DNA from: an uncultured Coriobacteriaceae bacterium
GTDB lineage: Bacteria > Actinomycetota > Coriobacteriia > Coriobacteriales > QAMH01
DNA length: 7,568 nt
Direction: 5' to 3'
Assembly: GCA_902783175.1 (NCBI GenBank)
Contig: CACZQA010000316.1
Location: forward strand, 1 to 7,568
Shown here: in pieces, positions 1 to 5,447 of the stretch
Layout of the letters: every line of letters starts with the position of its first letter
Numbering within the stretch: the first letter of the stretch is position 1
Notes under the pieces: model-generated
The model's input: only the letters and a program-made list of their open reading frames with translations
Database searches by the model: none
Told to the model about the DNA's origin: nothing
Position numbers and translations under genes: made by a program

Positions 1-14
1 CACAACATGTTGTG
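1..14. repeat. 14-bp perfect palindrome at window edge
   Basis: CACAACATGTTGTG reads the same on both strands. Its core AACATGT (4-10) recurs at 45-51, 41 bp downstream, but the second copy is not a full palindrome. A palindrome of this size is typical of a dimeric regulator's binding site, but I recognise no specific regulator. The site lies about 65 bp upstream of the proposed mraZ -35 box and may extend beyond, or belong to, whatever lies left of the window. Confidence 0.45.
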
Positions 15-52
15 TTGTCGTGGAGTTTTCTATGCCCAAGACCGAACATGTG

Positions 53-100
53 TGGGGGAGGTGGTGGGAGATTTGTGTTGAGGAGTGGGTCGTTTTGGGA
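53..100 (+). promoter_or_regulatory. probable MraZ operator (row of TGGG elements)
   Basis: TGGG elements on the + strand begin at 53 (TGGGG), 65 (TGGGA), 86 (TGGGT) and 96 (TGGGA), with a degenerate TGTTG at 76. Start-to-start distances are 12, 11, 10 and 10 bp, so all lie on roughly the same helix face. E. coli MraZ binds TGGGN direct repeats separated by 5 bp, and the last three elements (76, 86, 96) have exactly that geometry. They sit inside and beside the proposed promoter of mraZ, which fits autorepression of the cluster by MraZ. That the protein made here uses this site is inference. Confidence 0.7.
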
Positions 101-106
101 TACTAT
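78..106 (+). promoter_or_regulatory. mraZ operon promoter (sigma70-type)
   Basis: A -35-like TTGAGG (78-83) and a -10-like TACTAT (101-106, fitting the actinobacterial TANNNT pattern) are separated by 17 bp. The predicted transcription start is about 112-114, giving an 80-nt leader before mraZ. The last two TGGG elements fall in the spacer between -35 and -10, so bound MraZ would block RNA polymerase. No other good promoter is visible upstream of the operon within the window. Confidence 0.55.
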
Positions 107-113
107 TCTTCCT

Positions 114-156
114 GCGGTTCTCCACAACGAAGCTTTAACGAAGTCCGGAGAACCGC
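114..156 (+). promoter_or_regulatory. leader hairpin: perfect 10-bp inverted repeat
   Basis: GCGGTTCTCC (114-123) is exactly complementary to GGAGAACCGC (147-156), leaving a 23-nt loop. The loop carries the heptamer AACGAAG twice (126-132 and 137-143). If transcription starts near 112-114, the mRNA would begin with this stem, which could protect the 5' end or act in leader control. A T-rich stretch (162-168) follows five nt after the stem. That distance and the large loop make it a poor intrinsic terminator, though attenuation cannot be excluded. An alternative reading is a protein-binding inverted repeat in DNA. Confidence 0.5.
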
Positions 157-193
157 CCAAGTCTTTTTAGGGCTCGAAAGGTAGAAAGTTCGG

Positions 194-634
194 ATGGGGT
201 TTCGCGGTACTTTCAAGCACAGCGTCGACTCAAAAGGTCGAGTTTCGCTGCCTGCAAAGTTCCGCAAGATGATTCCCGAAGACCTCAATATCGTTCCGGT
301 TCCCAATGAAGACTTCGGTAAGGCGCTCTATGTCTTTTCCGATGAGGCGTATGACGCATGGATGGATTCCTTCTTCGAGGCTGAAGAGGGAGGGTATGAC
401 CCGCGGAGCAAGAAGCACATCGCGATGCGCCGTTACCTTGACGCGAGCACGGAGCTCGTCACGGTCGACGCAGCGGGGCGCATCAAGCTTTCCGCGGAGC
501 AGTGCAAGGTGGTCGGCATCGACAAGGATGTCGTCATCACCGGCCAGGGCGATCATATCGAGATCTGGGACGCCCAGACCTTCGACGATTACATGGCCTC
601 CATCGATCCGTTTGCGGCTTTTCTGAAGGAGTAG
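194..634 (+). CDS. mraZ: transcriptional regulator MraZ
   Basis: MraZ is a ring-forming DNA-binding protein of the SpoVT/AbrB fold that controls the dcw cluster. The 146-residue product has the family's usual length and its two repeats: DSKGRVSLP at residues 12-20 followed by AKFR, and DAAGRIKLS at 92-100 followed later by VVITGQGDHIEIWD (113-126). In the second repeat the usual Pro after GRI-x-(I/L) is Ser100, a small deviation. The ATG at 194 places the first motif at the normal distance from the N-terminus. The ribosome site is weak: GAAAGG at 176-181 lies 12 nt upstream and AGAAAG at 183-188 lies 5 nt upstream. It is the first gene of the operon, preceded by its probable own operator and followed after 9 nt by rsmH in the same reading frame. 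Autoregulation is inferred from the TGGG row upstream. Confidence 0.96.
   Translation: MGFRGTFKHSVDSKGRVSLPAKFRKMIPEDLNIVPVPNEDFGKALYVFSDEAYDAWMDSFFEAEEGGYDPRSKKHIAMRRYLDASTELVTVDAAGRIKLSAEQCKVVGIDKDVVITGQGDHIEIWDAQTFDDYMASIDPFAAFLKE
626..631 (+). promoter_or_regulatory. ribosome binding site deciding the TTG start of rsmH
   Basis: AAGGAG overlaps the last mraZ codons and ends 12 nt before the TTG at 644. The in-frame codon at 632 is the mraZ TAG stop, and no ATG, GTG or other TTG occurs between it and the conserved HIPVLL motif, so TTG at 644 is the only start that keeps the whole domain. Confidence 0.7.
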
Positions 635-643
635 GGCAGCACG

Positions 644-1603
644 TTGACACATGAATACCGGCATATCCCAGTTTTACTCGACGAATGCATGGAGGCGCTG
701 AACCTGCACGACGGGACGGTGTACCTCGATTGCACGTTGGGCGGAGCCGGGCACTCCCTGGAAGCCGCCAGCCGCATCGCGCCGTCGGGAACCCTGATCG
801 GCGTCGACCAAGACGACATGGCGCTCGAGGCAGCCGCGCAGCGCTTGGGAACGGTCCCGCTCGATTCCGAGCCGATCCTTCTCAAGGGCAATTTCGGAGA
901 TTTGGACGACCTCCTTTTGGAGGCGCGTGTCCCCGGGATAGACGCGGTGCTCTTCGACCTCGGAGTGAGCTCTCCCCAGTTTGACTTTCCGGAGAGGGGC
1001 TTTTCCTACAGGGAAGACGCCCCCTTGGACATGCGTATGGACCCGAGTACACAAACCTTAAACGCAGCAGAGATCATCAATACCTACAACGAAGCAGATC
1101 TCGCTCGGGTTCTTCGAGACTACGGTGATGAGAAATGGGCTGCTCGCATCGCTCGCTTCGTATGCGACGAGCGGCGTGAGCGGCCCGTCGAGACCACGTT
1201 CCAACTCGTGGACCTCATCAAGCGAGCCATACCCGCCAAAGCGCGACGAACGGGCGGGCATCCCGCGAAGCGCACGTTCCAAGCGCTCCGCGTCGAGGTC
1301 AACCACGAGATGGACGTGCTGAGGCGAGGCCTGGACGCGGCGATCCGCTGGCTCAACCCCGGCGGAAAGATCGCGGTCATCTCGTATCAGTCGCTCGAAG
1401 ACAAGATCGTCAAGGAAGTCTTCAAGAAGATGCAGGACCCCTGCACGTGCCCACCGGATTTCCCGGTGTGCGTCTGCGGGAAGAAGCCGGTACTCAAGGT
1501 AGAGACGCGCAAGCCGATCACGCCATCGGCTGAAGAAATAGAACGCAACCAACGTGCGCACAGCGCACGGCTCAGAGTCGCAACGAAGCTGGAAACGAAC
1601 TGA
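644..1603 (+). CDS. rsmH: 16S rRNA (cytosine-1402 N4) methyltransferase RsmH
   Basis: RsmH (MraW) uses S-adenosylmethionine to methylate N4 of C1402 (E. coli numbering) in the decoding centre of 16S rRNA. The 319-residue length is normal. Visible family motifs: HIPVLLDE (7-14), the SAM-binding DCTLGGAGHS (29-38), VLFDLGVSSPQFD (102-114), RGFSYREDAPLDMRMD (118-133), GGHPAKRTFQALRVEVN (204-220), ISYQSLEDKIVK (246-257), the cysteine-rich CTCPPDFPVCVCGKKP (267-282) common in Gram-positive versions, and the C-terminal NQRAHSARLR (302-311). Several positions differ from the usual consensus: Gln249 replaces the His of SFHSLEDR, Lys254 the Arg, Lys209 the Thr of HPATRTFQ, and His306 the Arg/Ser-type residue near the C-terminus. 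The fold looks intact. It starts with TTG and ends 13 nt before ftsL, within the same operon. Confidence 0.96.
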   Translation: MTHEYRHIPVLLDECMEALNLHDGTVYLDCTLGGAGHSLEAASRIAPSGTLIGVDQDDMALEAAAQRLGTVPLDSEPILLKGNFGDLDDLLLEARVPGIDAVLFDLGVSSPQFDFPERGFSYREDAPLDMRMDPSTQTLNAAEIINTYNEADLARVLRDYGDEKWAARIARFVCDERRERPVETTFQLVDLIKRAIPAKARRTGGHPAKRTFQALRVEVNHEMDVLRRGLDAAIRWLNPGGKIAVISYQSLEDKIVKEVFKKMQDPCTCPPDFPVCVCGKKPVLKVETRKPITPSAEEIERNQRAHSARLRVATKLETN

Positions 1604-1616
1604 AAGGACTCAACTG

Positions 1617-2117
1617 ATGGCCCAGGTAGCACGCACGCGCTACAGCTATTACAGCTCAGTAGCCCCGAAGCGCGAACCTCAGGCCACACCGCGTCCTGAC
1701 GTCCGCGTCATCCCCGGCCGCAGGGCATCCAACCCCGCCTACCAGACGCTTTCCCAGGGCACGGTGAACGCGTTCAAGTTCTTGCTCGTCGCACTCGCGA
1801 TCATCGCAGTCATCGCCGGCGTGCGCGTCTGGATCTCCTCTGCCACGCTCGCATCGCTCGAGAACGTCGAGTCGCTGCAAAGCCAGCTCGACGAGGCGCA
1901 GTCGTCCTCCAACGAGCTCGAGATCCAGCACTCCATCCTCGCCAGCTCGAGCCGCATCGAGCAGCGTGCGACGGAGCTGGGCATGACCGCGCCGTCCGAT
2001 GTCACCTACCTCAAGGTGACCCTTCCCGGCAACGTGGCGCTCAACGCCGCGGGCAACATCTCTATTGCGGACACGCTGCAAAACATCCAAAATGCTGCTG
2101 CAGCAAAGGCAAACTAG
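1617..2117 (+). CDS. ftsL: FtsL/DivIC-like septal membrane protein
   Basis: This is a 166-residue bitopic protein in the position where ftsL normally sits, between rsmH and ftsI. It has a basic, Pro/Arg-rich cytoplasmic tail (residues 1-50), one transmembrane segment (about 52-74, FKFLLVALAIIAVIAGVRVWI), and an extracellular coiled coil (about 78-113, SLENVESLQSQLDEAQ onward) ending in the typical IEQRATELGMTAP (114-126), as in FtsL/DivIC proteins. An Ala/Asn-rich tail follows. FtsL works with FtsB/DivIC and FtsQ to recruit and activate FtsW-FtsI at the septum. The ATG at 1617 is chosen because AAAGGA (1603-1608) lies 8 nt upstream. A further in-frame ATG at 1554 would overlap rsmH by 50 nt and lacks such a site. 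FtsL sequences diverge greatly, so the name rests on topology and neighbours as much as on sequence. Confidence 0.85.
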   Translation: MAQVARTRYSYYSSVAPKREPQATPRPDVRVIPGRRASNPAYQTLSQGTVNAFKFLLVALAIIAVIAGVRVWISSATLASLENVESLQSQLDEAQSSSNELEIQHSILASSSRIEQRATELGMTAPSDVTYLKVTLPGNVALNAAGNISIADTLQNIQNAAAAKAN

Positions 2118-2132
2118 GGAATAGGGCGCACG

Positions 2133-3911
2133 GTGGGCGAGTCCCAATCCAAGAAAAACCGAATATTCGAAAACGGCATCAAGAGCAGGGACGGAATCCT
2201 TCTCGCCCTGCTCGGCCTGTTTTTGGTGGCGATCATCGCGCGCCTGTTCTACGTGCAGATCGTCGCGGGCGGCGACTACGCCGACAAGGCGGCCACGGCG
2301 CACACGAACAAGATCACGCTCGAGGCAAAGCGCGGCACCATCTACGACCGCAACGGCGTCGTGATCGCCTCCGACGTCGATGCCACGACCATCTACGCCG
2401 ACCCGCAGCAGATCACCGATTTCGACGGCGTCGCCCAGACGCTGGCAGACGTGCTCGGCCCCACGACCAACAAGACGAAAGACGACTACTACAAGCTCAT
2501 CGACCAGCCGGACCTCTCGTTCGTCTACATCTTGCGCAAGGCGGATGCCGACCTCGCGAGCTCGCTCAAGGACACGCTCAAAAGCCAGAAGCTGGACGGC
2601 ATCCACTACCTGAGCGACACCAAGCGCGTCTACCCCAACGGAGACGTCGGAAGCCAGCTCGTCGGAAACGTCGACGTGGACGGCAACGGCATCGCCGGCC
2701 TCGAGCTCGAGTACAACGACCTCGTCGGCGGTACCGACGGCGTGCTCGAGACCGAACGCGGGAGCAAGGGGCTGCCGATTCCCGACGGCGAGATCTCGCG
2801 TACCGATGCCGTCGATGGCAAGGACATCGTCACGAGCATCGACATCAACCTGCAGAAGAAGGCGGAAGAGGCACTGCTTCCGGTGGTCCAGGAGTACAAC
2901 GCGCAGGGCGGTTCCGTCACGGTCATGGACGCCTCAACCGGAGAGATCTACGCCTCGTGCTCGTATGCGAAGAAGACCTCTTCGTCCTCGGGCGATTCCG
3001 ACTCCGATTCCGGCTCTAAGTCCAAGTACAGCCTCGAGGTCGGCAAGCTCTGGAGCGCGACCGACTCCTACGAGCCCGGTTCGACGTTCAAGGCTCTCAC
3101 CGCGACGTCGATCCTCACCAACAACGCCGACGTCAACACGAACACCACCTTTACCGTGCCCGGCGCGCTGCAGGTCTACGATGCGACGATCAAGGACTCC
3201 CACGAGCACGGCACCGAGACGCTCAGCCTGAACGACATCATCGCGCAGTCGTCTAACATCGGCACGGTGCTCGCGTCGCGCACCGTCTCGAGCGACCAGC
3301 TCTACAACACCTACAAGACCTTCGGCATTGGCCAGAACCCGGGCACCGACTTTCCGGGCACCGCGTCGGGTAGCATCAAGGACGCGAGCTCCTGGGACCC
3401 GGTCACCGCGGCAAACATCACGTTTGGCCAGGGCGTCTCGGTCACCGGCATGCAGATCGTCCGCGCCTACGGCGCGCTCGAGCAGCGCGGCACCATGCAC
3501 ACGCCGCACTTCCTGATGAGCATTCCCAACGACCAGGCCAAGACCGACGAGCTCACCTCCCCGCTCAACACGAGCGACAACGTCGCCGATGCAAACGTCT
3601 GCAACGAGGTCGTGAGCATGATGAAGTCCGTCGTGACCGACGGCACCGGCAAGGACGCCGCCGTCGATGGGTTCACCGTCGCCGGCAAGACCGGCACCGC
3701 CGAGGTCGCCAAGTCGTCCGGCGGCTACGGCAACGGCTACATCGTGTCGTTCGGCGGATGGCTCGAGGGTTCCTCGAGCAACCTCGTCTGCCTCGTGACC
3801 GTGCAGCAGCCCCACACCGAGGCCGGTGGCGGCGAGGTGTGCGGCCCGGTATTTGCCGATATCATGTCGTTTGCCGCCGAGCGCTACCACATCGCAGCGC
3901 AGGCGAACTAA
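2133..3911 (+). CDS. ftsI: septal class B penicillin-binding protein (FtsI/PBP2 transpeptidase)
   Basis: This membrane-anchored transpeptidase cross-links septal peptidoglycan with FtsW as partner and is a beta-lactam target. The 592-residue protein has a short cytoplasmic tail, a membrane anchor (about 21-43), the dimerisation/pedestal domain starting with RGTIYDRNG (67-75), and a transpeptidase domain with all three catalytic motifs: S317-T-F-K320 (EPGSTFK), S373-S-N375 and K519-T-G-T522. No PASTA repeats follow, and the protein ends soon after the conserved GPVFADI region. Residues 282-298 form a Ser/Asp/Lys low-complexity insert shortly before the active-site serine, where relatives usually have a short FDPN-type loop. 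The start is GTG at 2133 with AGGG (2123-2126) 6 nt upstream. The gene lies 15 nt after ftsL in the same frame, separated by one TAG. Third codon positions are almost all C or G. Confidence 0.95.
   Translation: MGESQSKKNRIFENGIKSRDGILLALLGLFLVAIIARLFYVQIVAGGDYADKAATAHTNKITLEAKRGTIYDRNGVVIASDVDATTIYADPQQITDFDGVAQTLADVLGPTTNKTKDDYYKLIDQPDLSFVYILRKADADLASSLKDTLKSQKLDGIHYLSDTKRVYPNGDVGSQLVGNVDVDGNGIAGLELEYNDLVGGTDGVLETERGSKGLPIPDGEISRTDAVDGKDIVTSIDINLQKKAEEALLPVVQEYNAQGGSVTVMDASTGEIYASCSYAKKTSSSSGDSDSDSGSKSKYSLEVGKLWSATDSYEPGSTFKALTATSILTNNADVNTNTTFTVPGALQVYDATIKDSHEHGTETLSLNDIIAQSSNIGTVLASRTVSSDQLYNTYKTFGIGQNPGTDFPGTASGSIKDASSWDPVTAANITFGQGVSVTGMQIVRAYGALEQRGTMHTPHFLMSIPNDQAKTDELTSPLNTSDNVADANVCNEVVSMMKSVVTDGTGKDAAVDGFTVAGKTGTAEVAKSSGGYGNGYIVSFGGWLEGSSSNLVCLVTVQQPHTEAGGGEVCGPVFADIMSFAAERYHIAAQAN
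2994..3017 (+). repeat. 12-bp imperfect tandem repeat inside ftsI
   Basis: GATTCCGACTCC (2994-3005) is followed directly by GATTCCGGCTCT (3006-3017), matching at 10 of 12 positions. The units encode DSDS (288-291) and DSGS (292-295) in the low-complexity insert of FtsI. The arrangement suggests duplication by replication slippage and is likely to vary in length between relatives. Confidence 0.75.
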
Positions 3912-3959
3912 TCTGTCCGAGACGCATTTTTCGATTCACGGGGAGTTTTTTGCATAATC
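3912..3959 (+). other. 48-nt gap between ftsI and murE with ribosome site
   Basis: This is the longest gap between genes in the window. It holds two T-runs (3927-3931 and 3946-3951), the ribosome-binding-like GGGGAG (3940-3945), and CATAAT (3953-3958), one mismatch from a -10 consensus, ending one nt before the murE ATG. No stem precedes the T-runs, so I see no terminator. No convincing -35 lies 16-18 bp upstream of CATAAT. Co-transcription of murE with ftsI remains the simplest reading. Confidence 0.4.
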
Positions 3960-5447
3960 ATGACAACTAGAACTATGACGGTCGAGGAAATCTTCGAGGG
4001 CGTTTCTTTCGAGGCCCTCGATGGTGCCGACTCGACCTTGCCCGTTTCATCTCTGGAGTTCTCCTCCCGCGACTGCGGCGAGGGGTCTTTGTTTTTCTGC
4101 GTGCCGGGCACAAAGGCCGATGGGCACGCGTACGCTTCCGATGCCGTCGAGCACGGCGCCAGCGCTTTGGTAGTCGAGCACAGGCTCGACGTCGAGGCCC
4201 CGCAGTTCCTGGTCGAAGACGCGCGAAAGGCGCTCGCCCTGTGCTCGTCCAACTTCTACGGGCGCCCATCGTCCAAGCTCAAGCTCGTGGGCATCACGGG
4301 CACGAACGGCAAGACCACCACGGCGTTTCTGACCGAGCACATCGCGCAGGTCGCCGGCGCGACGACCGGCCTCATGGGCACGGTCGAGTGTCATGTCGGT
4401 TCCGAGGTGCGCCCGTCGCTCCACACGACCCCCGAATCGCGCGACCTCCAGCAGCTGCTCTCGGACATGGTCGATGCCGGCTGCGACGTGGCCGCGCTCG
4501 AGGTCTCGAGCCACGCCATCGACCTCGACCGCATCGCGGGCACGCGCTTTGAGGTGGCGGCGTTCACGAACCTGACGCAAGACCACCTCGACTACCACAA
4601 GACCATGGAGAACTACTTCCAGGCCAAGGCACGCCTGTTTACCGACTACGCCCCGCAGACGAGCGTCGTCTGCATCGACAACGAATACGGCGCCCGCCTC
4701 GCCGATATGGTCGAAGAGCGCGGCGGTACGCTGCTGCGCGTGAGTACGGCCGACACGCCCGGCTGCGATATCCGGGTCGCAAACGTCGTCTACGCCCCGC
4801 ATTCGCCGGAGCTGTCGCTGGTGGTGCAGGGCGCCGACGTGCGCTTCACGCTGCCGCTCGTCGGGCGCTTCAACGTCGAGAACTGCATCGTCGCGTTTGG
4901 CATCGGCCTTGGGCTGGGCTACGGCATCGACACGATCGTCTCCGCCCTCTCCAGTGCGCCGCAGGTGCCGGGTCGCCTCGAGCGCATCGTGGGCACGGAT
5001 GGGACGGTCCCCCCGTTCGGTGTGCTCGTCGACTACGCCCACACTCCCGATTCCATCGCCAAGGCGGTGGCGGCGGTCAAGGCGGTCACGCCCGGGCACG
5101 TCATCTGCGTGTTCGGCTGCGGTGGCGACAGGGATGCCACGAAGCGCCCCAAGATGGGACGCGCCGCGCTCGATGCCGATTATGCCGTCGTGACAAGCGA
5201 CAACCCGCGCACCGAAGACCCGGACAAGATCATCGAGCAGATCCTTCCCGGCATGGCGGGCCACGAAGAACGCTACAGCGTCGTGCCCGACAGGCGAGAG
5301 GCGATTCGCTTCGCCCTGCACCGCGCGCAGCCCGGCGATGCCGTGCTCATCGCGGGCAAGGGCCACGAAGACTACCAGATCATCGGGACGGTAAAGCACC
5401 ACTTCGACGACCGCGAGGTCGCGGCTGAGGAGCTCGATGCCCTATGA
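3960..5447 (+). CDS. murE: UDP-MurNAc-L-Ala-D-Glu:meso-DAP ligase MurE
   Basis: MurE is the cytoplasmic ATP-dependent ligase that adds the third amino acid to the peptidoglycan precursor. The 495-residue protein has normal length and the three Mur ligase domains. Visible motifs: N-terminal SSLEFSSRDCGEGSLFFCVPG (30-50), ATP-binding GITGTNGKTT (111-120), HTTPES (155-160), EVSSHAIDLDRIAGTRFEVAAF (181-202), NLTQDHLDYH (204-213), YFQAKARLF (219-227) with the Lys223 that is carbamylated in the family, VDYAHTPDS (357-365), GCGGDRDATKRPKMG (386-400), and AGKGHEDYQ (465-473). D414-N-P-R417 is the motif that selects meso-DAP over L-Lys. The ATG at 3960 is preferred over the in-frame ATG at 3975 because GGGGAG (3940-3945) is 14 nt from the former and 29 from the latter, but the first spacing is already long. 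The stop overlaps the murF start by four nt. Confidence 0.96.
   Translation: MTTRTMTVEEIFEGVSFEALDGADSTLPVSSLEFSSRDCGEGSLFFCVPGTKADGHAYASDAVEHGASALVVEHRLDVEAPQFLVEDARKALALCSSNFYGRPSSKLKLVGITGTNGKTTTAFLTEHIAQVAGATTGLMGTVECHVGSEVRPSLHTTPESRDLQQLLSDMVDAGCDVAALEVSSHAIDLDRIAGTRFEVAAFTNLTQDHLDYHKTMENYFQAKARLFTDYAPQTSVVCIDNEYGARLADMVEERGGTLLRVSTADTPGCDIRVANVVYAPHSPELSLVVQGADVRFTLPLVGRFNVENCIVAFGIGLGLGYGIDTIVSALSSAPQVPGRLERIVGTDGTVPPFGVLVDYAHTPDSIAKAVAAVKAVTPGHVICVFGCGGDRDATKRPKMGRAALDADYAVVTSDNPRTEDPDKIIEQILPGMAGHEERYSVVPDRREAIRFALHRAQPGDAVLIAGKGHEDYQIIGTVKHHFDDREVAAEELDAL

Noticed and set aside
43..55. CGAACATGTGTGG as a LexA (SOS) box.
   Set aside because: Only the left half matches the Actinobacteria/Gram-positive CGAAC-N4-GTTCG pattern; the right half is GTGGG.
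114..168. Hairpin plus T-run as an intrinsic terminator of an upstream gene or an attenuator.
   Set aside because: The T-run begins five nt after the stem and is short, and the loop is 23 nt, so the geometry is poor. It also lies downstream of the best promoter, in the leader itself. Kept only as an alternative.
1554..1616. Upstream ATG at 1554 as the ftsL start, adding 21 residues.
   Set aside because: It would overlap rsmH by 50 nt and lacks a clear ribosome site, while ATG at 1617 has AAAGGA 8 nt upstream.
3927..3951. T-runs between ftsI and murE as a terminator.
   Set aside because: No GC-rich stem precedes either run.
4047..5402. 451-codon ORF on the - strand opposite murE, with similar long - strand ORFs at 2934-3890 and 5453-6622.
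   Set aside because: They mirror murE, ftsI and murF in the register expected when the real gene has C/G third positions. Their translations are Arg/Asp/Val-rich without recognisable motifs, and the + strand genes are intact.
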